Positions 9,925 through 20,250 of a stretch of DNA of 64,000 nucleotides are shown piece after piece; positions within the stretch are counted from its first letter, which is position 1, and every line of letters starts with the position of its first letter. The translations under genes were made by a program, and so were the position numbers. The notes beneath the pieces are model-generated. The model was given only the letters and a program-made list of their open reading frames with translations. It ran no database searches and was not told the DNA's origin. Source of the DNA: Plantago major (Eukaryota > Streptophyta > Magnoliopsida > Lamiales > Plantaginaceae); contig CM048840.1 of the NCBI GenBank assembly GCA_026545765.1, forward strand, positions 80,814,877-80,878,876, read 5' to 3'.

Positions 9925-11260
9925 TCAAGACTTTTGTCGTTCAGCAGCCTGGTCAATAAACGACATAGTTAGAGGATTGTCAAAGATTATAGCTAGAATT
10001 TCAGATTTTCATCAACCGAAAAAGAATAGATAAAAGAACTCGAATCATTTGAAACAAAATTTTCTCAGATACCAAAATCAAACAGCTCCACAGCAGTCCA
10101 AAAGCTTTCCAACAACCAAATGATTAATAATATATGAGATCTAGATTAAGTCGACAAGCGGAACAATTGCTTACCTTTGTCATTTTTCAAGTACAGATTC
10201 TTCAAATGCCTTATATCCGCCCCAACAACATTGCTCTCTTGCAACATCAGATTCGTCTATCTCTCCACTGAATACTGCAGGTGATGAAGATGGTTGAAGA
10301 GGTAAAACTAGCAGAGGATTTGATATATCACCCAAAACGTTGCCAAGACTTGCAGCCTGCCAACAAAACATCTCCTTTAGAATCCAAAAGCAAAAACATA
10401 GCAGCAAGAAGTACAAAACAATGTTAACATGTAATTATGAATACTTACCGCTGCTTCCTTTGAAGCCATTACCACAAAAGCCGACAAGCCATTACCACAA
10501 AAGCCGACCCTTTCTTCTTCCTGATTAATACATCTTCAACATGACCAAATTTCTCAGAAATCTCTGTCAATCTCTGTGCCGTGTAGTTTACACCACTCTT
10601 CTCCCACGAAACTTTAAGAGTTTTATCTTTATCGAATCCATTGCCTTCACCACTCGATTTATTTACTTCCTTCGCTTCTGTGTTTTTCTTATAGGGAGTT
10701 GAAACATCTCCCATTTTGTTAGAGTGCATAGCTCGTATTCTAGCAATCTCCTCCCTGAGTTTCCGGGCGATCATCTCTTCCTCCTCTCGAGCTTTCATGT
10801 TTGGATCAACAGCAAAAGCAGACCTCTCCCTTTCTTCAAGATCAGACATCATCTTCCTGCGCTTAGAATCATTCTGCCCTTGGCGTTGATATTGTCGCTC
10901 AAGCTTCTCTCGTTTCACTCTAAGTAAATCATCAAATAACTTCCTATCCTTCTCATCCTTGAGAACCTCGGTAAATCAAATTTAATGATTTTAATAATAT
11001 ATTCGACACATTTTGCGTGTCTACAAATTGCCCCCTCGTGACGGTTCACGAATGACGTCGTGGAGATGCAAATCGGAGTGAATAAGTCACGACACGATCA
11101 ATTTTGCTTAAACAAATTTCGTATGTGCCGGTCTCTTATCTGGATGCAACACCCTCACCTTTGCTCGATAAGCTTTCTCAATATCTAGCTCCGAAAACTT
11201 AGCACCTTCCTCGCCGTACGGCAGTCCCAAAACAAGATAATGATCAACCTCCATATCCAT
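9925..11260 (-). pseudogene. J-domain plus RRM protein, DNAJC17-like (unit 1 copy, disrupted)
   Basis: Minus-strand gene. The ATG at 11258-11260 starts MDMEVDHYLVLGLP, a typical J-domain opening, followed by KAYRAKVRVLHPDKRP with the HPD motif. A foreign 158-bp segment then replaces the end of the J domain. After it come a charged coiled coil (KREKLERQYQRQGQNDSKRR, AREEEEMIARKLREEIARIR) and the RRM (LKVSWEKSGVNYTAQRLTEI, GHVEDVLIRKKKGSAFVVM). Coding exons, with GT-AG borders, are about 10449-11260, 10175-10356 and 9925-9948. A 23-bp tandem duplication at 10465-10508 shifts the RRM frame, and exon 2 ends with an in-frame TGA where unit 6 reads KMRK. Family members are J-protein cochaperones linked to spliceosome function; this copy is probably dead. 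Confidence 0.85.
10970..11127. other. Foreign 158-bp segment replacing part of the J domain
   Basis: Units 3, 4 and 6 have about 47 bp here, encoding PNAHAGFLKLQTS of the J domain. Unit 1 instead has unrelated AT-rich DNA followed by a segment with TGCCCCCTCGTGACGGTTCA. The exact source is not visible in the window. It could be an LTR fragment or filler DNA from break repair. Confidence 0.75.
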
Positions 11261-12752
11261 ATCACCTACACCGGTATCTTATCAACTGCAAAAACGTAAT
11301 AATATTCGAAAATTAAACAAAAAGCTTCCCCTGATACTCATATACAAACAAACAAAAGGTGAACTAATATGCTTCTGTTCTACGCAATGTCGATAGCAAA
11401 AAATACTCAAACACTCCAATTTCCCCTCTATGGAATTTGGGGCATAATATATGATCTAGTTGACAAATTTCTTACAAACTGAAACAAAACAAGCAGTAGC
11501 ATTCAAGAAAAATTGAAAAACCAATCAATCTCAGATGGGATTTTAGTGAATTTGAATTAGGTTTCAATCCAATTGAAGACATCGGAAACCTAAAAGCCCT
11601 AATTGCAGCCACAAAAATGATCTATTTCAAAATAAAGGGGGAAATGTTACCAATTAGGAAAAATACTTTACCCGCAAATAGCTGGCCGGAGATGATGGCG
11701 GATCGGCAGTGGTGGTGCCGCTGGTTGCTCCGGAGGTAGATTTTGTGGAGATTTTCAAGAATACTGTACTCAACTGGAGCAGCTCAACAATATTTCAAGT
11801 GACTGGAGTGGATTGGATATCGGTTATAATCGCATGCGAACAGTCTCTAATTTTTAACCGTAGTAGTGCCTCTTAGAGTTTGACTATTGTACGATTTTCT
11901 CTCTTATTTTTGTTAGGTTGCGATACGCATACGCCCCCTTAATTTTTAAATGTGTTGCTATACGCCTCTTAAAGTACAATTTTCAGAATATTTATTATTC
12001 AAAGCATGTGATACACATCAGACGCAAAGCAATTATAAGGGGCATATAGCAACGCATTTTAAAGTTCGGGGGCAATTCGCAACCCATCAAAGATCAGGGC
12101 AAACCGCACAAATCGAATCAAAATTACTACGTACTTACAAACATCCTAACATTATACTAATTAACAATACAAATTCACAATCAATATATCAATTGCACAA
12201 AGTTAACTAGCTAGTATACTATAGCTCCCATGAACATACAATTGATTAATTAGTCGAAATTAACAAAATTCCCAATTTTGACAACAAGTAAGGGTTCCAA
12301 AACACTCAACTAAATCATTCTAATCCTATTACATATACGAAAATATCAAATTAACAACCCTACATAATTCCAAACATCTTAACATTATACTAAAAATCCA
12401 AATTCACAATCAATATATCAATTGAACATCTCAAAGTTAACACACTACGTAATATAAGCTTAACTAACTACTACATACTTACAATAAACATGCAATTTCT
12501 CAAATTAGTCGAAATTAACAAAATCCCCAAATTTGGCAAATTCAGGGTTTTAGCCAAAATACCTTCGATTTAGCTGAAAAACGATGAAATTTGTTGACGA
12601 CACGAGCTCCTTGTCCCACAGGCTTCGAGAAGACTCTGAAATTTGCCGGAACAGTCGAGATTTGGCCTGAAAGAGAGATTTGGCGAATGAAGAAATGAAG
12701 AGAAGAAGATCACGCACATAAATGTTTATGCTGGAGCCGATAGTATATTGAT
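11261..12752. other. J-protein gene upstream region and spacer (unit 1/2 border)
   Basis: Holds the presumed 5' UTR of the unit 1 J-protein gene, with a TTTGCAG-type acceptor just upstream of its ATG on the minus strand suggesting a 5' UTR intron. It then crosses the unit border at 11751 into a spacer almost identical to 5099-6102. No coding sequence seen. Confidence 0.55.
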
Positions 12753-13031
12753 TTTAGCGACGGATCGCTACCCGTCGCTAAAATCCGTCGCTAAATAAAT
12801 AGCGACGGATCACGATCCGTCGCTATTTACAATTTTTTTTTTTTTTAATCCGGTCAACTTATTTAGGGACGGATTTAATATCCGTCCCTAAATAACTACG
12901 GATTTTTTTATCCGTCGCCAAATTAGCGACGGATTAGAGACGGATTGAGCGAATTAGCGATTCGTCGCTAAATAGCGACGGAATCTATCCGTCGCTACCG
13001 TCCGTCGCTAAATGCCGGATTTCTTGTAGTG
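12753..13031. mobile_element. CACTA-type end (unit 2)
   Basis: Same structure as the unit 1 end, with TTCTTGTAGTG at 13021-13031. It is about 55 bp shorter because of an internal loss of palindromic motifs, a typical slippage or hairpin deletion. Confidence 0.75.
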
Positions 13032-13709
13032 ATATAGAGTATCATTTAACATTATTTGAGAGTCGGAGACTATAAAGTACTATATATTTTATGCTACTTT
13101 GCCATGATTAGTTGATCATTCTGCATCAACATTACTATTAGCGCATCCAAACATTTTTTCAGGATCTGACCTTTCGTCGAACAAACAGTGATGTTTGAAA
13201 TTATTGATACATTTTAGATCCACAAGCTAATAATTTTTGCTGACATGATATTTTACACTTCATATTTATCTGTTTACGTTTACACTCCTCACGAATATTT
13301 CTAAAATACCGATTATACGTAACAAGTTAACGGATTGACATTATACTGTGGGTGGATTAAAATTGTAAAATTGTAAAGAGTACAGAAAATATGTAAAGTG
13401 GATAAAAAGAAGAGTTATTATCCTAAACTGTAAAAGATGTAACGAATTTAATCACTTTATTGCCATTCGAGTTCCAACATATCTTTAACATGCATGATTC
13501 AATAATTCAGCATAATTTTCTATTTTCGAAAAAGAGAAATTGTATAGTCATGAAAGACTACTCACATAAGAAGAGACCAACCTTTCTGAGCACAAAGACT
13601 ACTTTCCTTGAATCCCTCTATTTCTAGTATGTAATTTATATCCGGTTACATAATCTTTTACTAATACTATCCAAAAACTACTACTACTAATCAAATATTA
13701 CATCACCAT
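13032..13709. promoter_or_regulatory. Upstream region of the transporter gene, unit 2
   Basis: Nearly base-for-base copy of 6439-7117, non-coding. Confidence 0.5.
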
Positions 13710-13717
13710 TATTTAAA
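13710..13717 (+). promoter_or_regulatory. TATA-like box (unit 2)
   Basis: TATTTAAA at the equivalent position to the unit 1 box. The leader downstream carries one more TTTGTTTGCTCG unit than unit 1. Confidence 0.5.
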
Positions 13718-13933
13718 CCTCTCCAAAACTGCTATCCATACCTATTTTTCTCCTCGTCTAGGATCTATTTGGAGTCTTGTTACGGTGACATAGAGGTTGT
13801 TAATTAGTTTTGATCATCCCTTTATGTTCGTTTGTTTGCTCGTTTGTTTGAGCATCCCTTATGCTCGTTGTACACCGTGTGTAAGTGATTAATACTGAAC
13901 TATTTTTTGCCGTCTCAGAAAAAGAAAGCAAGG

Positions 13934-15660
13934 ATGGGGATGGCTCAACCGGGGCGTGTGGGTTCATGCTGCAGTTCCTGACGGGACGATGGTTCATGAT
14001 GTTCGCCTCGTTCCTGATCATGGCAGACACCGGGGCAACTTACCTCTTCAGTGTCTACTCTAAGGTGATCAAATCGGCCCTCGGATATGATCAGACGACG
14101 CTTAACCTGCTGAGTACCTGCAAGGACTTGGGAGCGAACGTTGGAGTTTTTTCCGGCCTCATAGCCGAGGTTACCCCGGTGTGGTTTGTGCTCCTGGTCG
14201 GTTCGTCCATGAATTTCGTGGGCTTCTTCATGATCTGGCTTTCTGTGAGTGGAAAGATTAAGAAGCCTACTTCTGGGAGATGTGTGCGTACATCTGCATT
14301 GGTGCGAATTCGCAGAATTTCGCCAACACGGGGTCGCTTGTTACTTGTGTTAAGAATTTTCCTGAGAGTAGAGGGATGTTGCTTGGTTTGATGAAGGGGT
14401 TTGTGGGGCTGAAGGCGATTTTCACACAGCTTTATTTGGCGATTTATGGAAACGATGTCAAGTCGTTGATCTTGCTTATCGGGTGGCTTCCAGCTGTTAT
14501 TTCGATTCTGTTCTTGTTCAGTATCTGGATCATGAAGATTCCGAGGCATCCGAATGAGGTGAAGGTGTTTCATCAGTATCTGGTTATCTCTGGTGTGATG
14601 GCTCTAGTTTTGATGGGATTGACTATTGCACAGAAGTATGTTACTTTCGCTCATGCTGATTATGTTATAAGTGCAACTGGTGTTTGTTTCTTGCTGTTTC
14701 TTCCATTGTTGATTGCTGTTAGAGAGGAATTAGCTACATGGAACTTGAGAAGGAAACTAGCACAAGAAGTTCCTTCAGCTGTTGTTGTGGAACAACCACC
14801 GGTTGTAGTTTCAAATTCAGAAATCGTGGAGTTGCCAGAGAGCCCGAAAAAGGAAGAGCCAGCAGCTGAGACAGGTTGTTTCGAGAGCATATTTAAGAAG
14901 CCGAAAAGAGGTGAAGATTATACCATATTGCAGGCCCTGTTAAACATTGACATGGTCACTCTTTTCGTAGCTACGTTCTGTGGGCTCGGTTCCAGCTTGA
15001 CTGCAGTCGATAACTTAGGCCAGATCGGAGAATCCTTAGGCTATCCACAACCGACCGTTAGCACATTCGTTCCTCTGGTGAGCATATGGAACTACTTGAC
15101 AGGGTATTCTCGGATTCGCCTCTGAAAAGCTGCTTCTGAAGTGGAAAGTGCCAAGAACACTAATGATGACATTCTCTCGTCCTGCCAGCTATCGGTGATC
15201 TTATGATTGCTTTCCCTTTCCCAAGTTCTGTCTACATCGCTTCATTACTCATCGGATTCTCCTTCGGTATCCAGCTAACGCTGCTGTTCATCATCATATC
15301 AGAGCTTTTTGGTCTGAAGTACTATTCGACTCTCTTCAACTGTGGTCAGCTGGCTAGCCCCTCGGATCATACATAATGAGCGTGGTGATAGTTGGGAGAC
15401 TGTCGACAATGAGGCACTGAAGCAACTCGCTAGTAAAGGGCTGGCGAGAACAATGGTGAAGGACCTGACATGTATCGGTAGCCAATGCTACAGAACGTCT
15501 TTCATTGTGCTTGCACGAACCTGTTCGGGCACTCGCCTCGTTGATTCTTGGGTACAGGACTAAGGAATACTACAGGAGTGACATCTACAAGAAGTTCAGA
15601 GATGAAATGGAAGCCAATGAGAAGAAGGAGATGGCAATGGTGAATCAAGTACAAAGATAG
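13934..15660 (+). pseudogene. Nodulin-like / major facilitator transporter (unit 2 copy, disrupted)
   Basis: Same gene as at 7330. A 10-bp deletion just after the start (between two ACCGGG repeats) puts the ATG out of frame with the body. The body then reads TGACGFMLQFLTGRWFMMFA onward. A 2-base loss near 14272 moves the frame again to MCAYICIGANSQNFANTG, which stays open through the linker and the intact GEDYTILQALLNIDMV junction to about 15125. Later one-base losses (near 15100, 15170, 15359, 15400) break the C-terminal helices. The terminal KKEMAMVNQVQR and its TAG at 15658-15660 are kept. This copy shows the ancestral linker that was overwritten in unit 1. Confidence 0.85.
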
Positions 15661-16487
15661 CCTTGTTTTTTTTCTTTACGTAAGATGTTTAAGTAGCAAC
15701 AGTTTCTTTTATTTTGTTTCAACTCAGTGTTTGTATTTCTTTCCTTTTACGGTTTCTAAATGGAATATAGTTTTACTTTTACTTTTTACTATTTGTCCCT
15801 TTGCATTTTCTTGAGTTATTCCTACAATTTTATGCATTCAAACACTATATTAAGCTTATTGTGTATGAATCTCAATGAACATGAATGTGCAAATTAGAAC
15901 TCATAATCTTAACTTGTGTTGAAACTAGATTTACACAAGTCCTTATGTAAATGTTTGAAAGAGCCAACCTAGTGTTCCGAAACTAGGTTCAGTTAACCTT
16001 GGAAGATTTGGAATCGGGCTAATCTCTTAATCAAAATCAGAATTTTTCCAATATCCATGCCAAACCTCACCCGTAGTGAATTTTGAGGCGAAAAGTGGAC
16101 ACGAAAGGCGAAAGGTAGGTGAAATGTAGCATAAGCGTTTACAGTTCGAAAAAACTAATTCAGCATCCAACAAGAACAGCTAATAAATATCTAAACATCT
16201 GCACAACATCCAGTATGAAATCAAGATTTCTACTATTTCATTCCTTTTAGCGGCTTATAATAATACAAGTAGTTCTACAAACCAATGACTACAACAAGAA
16301 TCCATGTACTGAACTTCCACATTTCTCAGATGATATTTTACATCTACCATCAATTTTCCACTAAGAAAGAAGCGAAATATATAATGCATTCTTGTATCTC
16401 CAAGTTTGATCCTTGACTTCGATTGCATTCTTGTATCTCTATGTTTGATCATTTTCAACATCCATCCAAATGCTACATTTGGCTTTC
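15661..16487. other. Convergent intergenic region (unit 2)
   Basis: Copy of 9083-9924 with scattered one- or two-base losses. No coding sequence seen. Confidence 0.55.
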
Positions 16488-16903
16488 TCAAGACTTTTGT
16501 CGTTCAGCAGCCTGGTCAATAAACGAAATAGTTAGAGGATTGTCAAAGATTATAGCTAGAATTTCAGATTTTCATCAACCGAAACAGAATAGCAAAAAGA
16601 ACTGAATCATTTGAAGCGAAATTTTCTCGGATACCAAAATCGAACAGCTCCACTGCAGTCCAAAAGCTTTCCAACAACCAAATGATTAATAATATATGAG
16701 ATCTAGATTAAGTAGACACAAGCCGACGATTTGCTTACCTTTCTCATTTTTCAAATCTGATTCTTCAAATGCCTTATATCCGGCCCCAACAACATTGCTC
16801 GCTCTTGCAACATCAGATTCGTCTCTCTCTCCACTGAATACTGCAGGTGATGAAGATGGTTGAAGAGGAAAAACTAGCAGAGGATTTGATATATCACCCA
16901 AAC
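16488..16903 (-). pseudogene. J-domain/RRM gene, 3' remnant (unit 2)
   Basis: Only the last exon (16488-16511, ending AAERQKS) and the 3' part of exon 2 (from 16739) remain. They read NPLLVFPLQPSSSPAVFSGE, then ARASNVVGAGYKAFEES. The gene stops at CACCCAAA and switches to CAGTCTCTAATTTT of the spacer, so the J domain, coiled coil and RRM are gone. Confidence 0.85.
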
Positions 16904-16955
16904 AGTCTCTAATTTTTAACCGTAGTAGTGCCTCTTAAAGTTTGACTATTGTACG

Positions 16956-18044
16956 TGAAAATGCAAGTTGCACTTGATTAGTTAATCTTATCTTTCATGA
17001 TTCAGTTCAATGTTTGTGTTTGTTGTTGTTGTTTGTGAACTGCAGGATTTCAATGTTGTGCAACATTGCGAAATAGTGCCGATAAAATGTTGGTACAACA
17101 TTACGGACAACAACAGACAACATTGAAACAAGCAGGCCAATTGGACTGATGACTTGGACTGGAAGCAATCAATTCGAATTTCTGCAGGAATAAGGAAAGA
17201 GTTTGAGCTGCTTTGGACATAAGGAATGCAATCTAAAAAGAAGGAAAGAGTTTGACAAGTTATGGGCACCTTGAAAGAAAGAAGGAAATAAAAGATTCTC
17301 TAGAGACAATCTTGGAAAGATTTTCCGATGACCATATCTGAGAGAAACAACGTTAGTTTCTTCCTGCTGAGATCCTGGATCATCACATATGTACAGGAAG
17401 AACATAGTTGCAAGAAGAATACAAGATTAAAGAGAGAATCTTTCACGAAGATTGTTGAAGAAAGCAAGAAGGAAATATATTGTTGAAGACACTAATATGG
17501 GAATTTCCTTCTAGCTGATTATTGAAGAAAACAAGAACATGGAAAATTGCCTTTGCTGAGATCCTATTGCCTTTCGACTTGGATGGGAGCTGTCGATATC
17601 TCAAGTATATATACAAGGATTCAGCTGAGCAATCATCAAGCCTTTTTGATGATCAATCAAGATTTTATTAAAGAGTTTAGGCTTCTTGTTTTCTGCTAGC
17701 TTTAGAGTTTGTCTAAGAGTATTCATTGTTAGAATAACTCTTTCAAACATCGACCTAGAATAGCTTTTACTGTTAGTTCTTCTAGGGCTAGTTTTTGGTT
17801 GTTTAATCAATCGTCTGTGATTGTATTAAACCCACTTGATTAGATCTACTTTTCCTGTCAGTAGATATTTTGCCTAAAGGCGTGGCCAACATATTTATAT
17901 ATGTTGGCTTGGTAATAGAAGTTTCATTCATATTCATCCGCTGCCACCTGTTTACTATGTTGAAGACATTGTTGAACAACATTGTTGGCAACATTGTCTA
18001 TTGATCTTGTTCCAAGTACCAATCCGGGATCCTACGTTCTAACA
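16956..18044 (+). repeat. 5' LTR of the Copia element
   Basis: 1089 bp, TG...CA ends. A TATA-like AAGTATATATACAAGG lies near 17601-17617. The first ~490 bp differ from the 3' LTR at roughly two dozen places. From about 17446 to the end the two LTRs look identical. Confidence 0.92.
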
Positions 18045-18060
18045 AGTGGCATCAGAGCCA
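18045..18060 (+). other. Primer binding site
   Basis: AGTGGCATCAGAGCCA directly after the LTR corresponds to the usual plant Copia TGGTATCAGAGC site for initiator methionine tRNA, with one mismatch. Confidence 0.8.
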
Positions 18061-18099
18061 GCCACCTAACTACTGGTGTCTGGATTTGGTACTACTACA

Positions 18100-19010
18100 A
18101 TGGATGTTGCAAACTCAAGTGTCTACAGGCCACCTATGCTTGATGGATCGAACTACCACTACTGGAAAATCAGGATGAGGACATACATCAAGTCCATTGA
18201 AGGTCGAGGTTGGAGATCTGTTCTTGAAGGATTTATGCAGCTCTTTGAAGGACACGATCTTGATGGAATATTGTTCCCATACACGAAGGCGCTTCCTTGC
18301 GGTGACTTTCTTTTAAGCTCTTACAATGAAAAAGCTTTAAATGCCATTTTGGACATGTTGATGCTCATATGTTTAAAATCATTCAAAATTGCACTCTCTT
18401 GCTAGACAAGCTTGGGACTTACTTGGAATCATTGTGAAGGTGATAATAGTGTCAAACTAACTAAACTTGAATGCTTTGGTCAAAATTTGAAAATCTAAGA
18501 GCGGAAGAAAATGAAACCATTGATTCTTATTTTGAAAAGCTTTTGACTTTATCTAATGATGTTCAACTTCTTGGTGATGCTATTTCCAACAATATTTGAT
18601 TTCTAAAGTTACTATTTTGGAAGACACACACAGCTGGCTACTATGGATTTTCATACCTTGATGAACAATTTGAAATTTTTGAGATAATTGATAGCGAAAG
18701 AAAAGATGCGAAAATCCTTAGTATGTCCCTTCACTCTAAATCTAAAGCTAAAATTCTTGAGCTTGAAAGCGGTAGTGATGATTACGATGACATGGTGAAG
18801 AAGCCTACAATGACTTGGTTAGGAAAATTGAGAAACTTAGATTGAAGAATTCTAATAGAGGCTCTTGAGCAACTCAAAAGGAACTAGAAATTTCAAAAGA
18901 AAAGCTGGTGTGTCAAACTCTAGCCTAGTCTCGATAAACTTAGTAAAGTTAGATGTTTTGAATGTCGAGGATGGGAGCATTATCGGAATGAATGTGCTAC
19001 TTGATCTTTG
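18100..19010 (+). pseudogene. Copia gag (degraded) with zinc knuckle
   Basis: ATG at 18100 opens MDVANSSVYRPPMLDGSNYH, then YWKIRMRTYIKSIEG, a typical start of plant Copia gag (DUF4219/UBN2 type). The frame is lost near 18405, and pieces continue in other frames (ETIDSYFEKLLTLSNDVQLL near 18515-18575). At 18954-18995 lies a CX2CX4HX4C zinc knuckle, CFECRGWEHYRNEC. Several indels break the frame, so no full capsid protein can be made. Confidence 0.8.
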
Positions 19011-20250
19011 AAAGGAGAAAAAAGACTATGCTTGCTTGTCTCGATGATGTTTCGGATAATGAGCAGAAGATGATGATCCGAAGTTCATGCAAAGCCCTAT
19101 CTGTTGTTACGAACAATGTTGAGAAACAATGTTGGTCCAACATTGATGGTCAACATTGACAAAAGAAGTCTTTTTCGACTATGATGATTCTCAAAGCGTG
19201 AAACACTTTTCTAGACTAACCACGAGGAATCGGTTTCTACTAATGTTTTGTGTCTACATGGTTGATTGATCTATCTGCAGTTATCACTAGGAAGAATTTG
19301 GCGATGAATGAAAACAATGTTGAATCAACATTATGCATTTTCAGCTGTCTCTTGATGTCTCTATCGAGAAGGCCTTTGTACCTGAGAATAAGCAGGTTGT
19401 TGCAGTCTTGAGCAGTTAAAGACACTACTCACGAAAGCGTCTTGAACACGAAAAGGTGTCTAAACCAAGAATTCAATTTGGTGTACAAGGAGAAATTTTC
19501 AATCTTTGACAATGATGACCTGACATTGAGCTCGACATCACGGCGAAATTCCATCGGCGGTACCCATGAGATGAGCATGATAGGCGAACCCGGCCTCCTA
19601 TGGCTAATGGTCTTTTGCTCGTGAATCGATGTTGGAGATGATGTTGACTGACATTATCTGAGAACAATGACTCATGACCTTCTATATCTATCAACGACAT
19701 ACGACATCATGTTTTATGTGTGTTTGTGCAGTGTCGGTCTAACCCTAAATCCCATACGATTGTTCTTAAAAGATTTTCATATATATATCAAGGCTTAATC
19801 TTAGATTATGGTATGCATGTGATACAAACACTAATCTAGTGGGATTTAGTGATTACGATTGGTAGTGATCTAGATGATAGAAAATACACTAGTGGAGGTT
19901 GCTTTTATCTTGATTCTCATTTAATGTCATGGTATTGCAAGAAAGCGAACAATGTGTCACTCTCATATGTTGAATCTGAACACGTAACATCCGGGGTTGT
20001 GTTACTCAATTGATATGGGTGAAAAATATGATGCATGACTTTGGTCTTCAATGTGATACCTTGTTGATGTTACGTGATGACCTTAGTGCCATAAATAATT
20101 TTAAGAAGCACATTTTGCACTCACGCCGAAACACATAGACATTAGGCATCATTTTCTTAAGGATATGGTCAATGCAAGTAATAGTCATCTGACACTTAGA
20201 TACAACCAATCAACTTGCGGATATTTTTACCAAGGCTTTAGATTGTGAGA
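19011..20250 (+). pseudogene. Copia pol remnant: mostly RNase H
   Basis: Between 19011 and about 19700 only unclear fragments remain. From about 19730 the plus strand resembles the stretch leading into Copia RNase H (SNPKSHTIVLKRF, then GLILDYG). It continues through the RNase H core (DRKYTSGGCFYLDSHLMSWY, KKANNVSLSYVESEH) to QLADIFTKALD at about 20212-20246. Integrase HHCC/DDE and RT YVDD motifs are absent, indicating a large internal deletion. Confidence 0.7.

Larger units (their letters stand above)
5099..11750 (+). repeat. Tandem cassette unit 1 (best preserved)
   Basis: Runs from ATTTTCAAGAATACTGTACT to the next occurrence of the same sequence at 11751. Order: spacer, CACTA end, transporter promoter, transporter gene (+), 3' intergenic region, J-protein gene (-). 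The same order recurs at 11751, 27655, 53751 and 60097 with very high similarity, including in non-coding spacers. That implies recent duplication of a two-gene block that already contained the CACTA end. Confidence 0.92.
11751..16903 (+). repeat. Tandem cassette unit 2 (J-protein gene truncated)
   Basis: Spacer, CACTA end, promoter and transporter follow as in unit 1. The minus-strand J-protein gene is cut inside exon 2 at about 16903, and the sequence continues directly with spacer sequence of the next unit. Confidence 0.9.

Noticed and set aside
14091..14573. 160-codon minus-strand frame opposite the unit 2 transporter
   Set aside because: It is the reverse shadow of the conserved transporter coding sequence and is not open in the other units.
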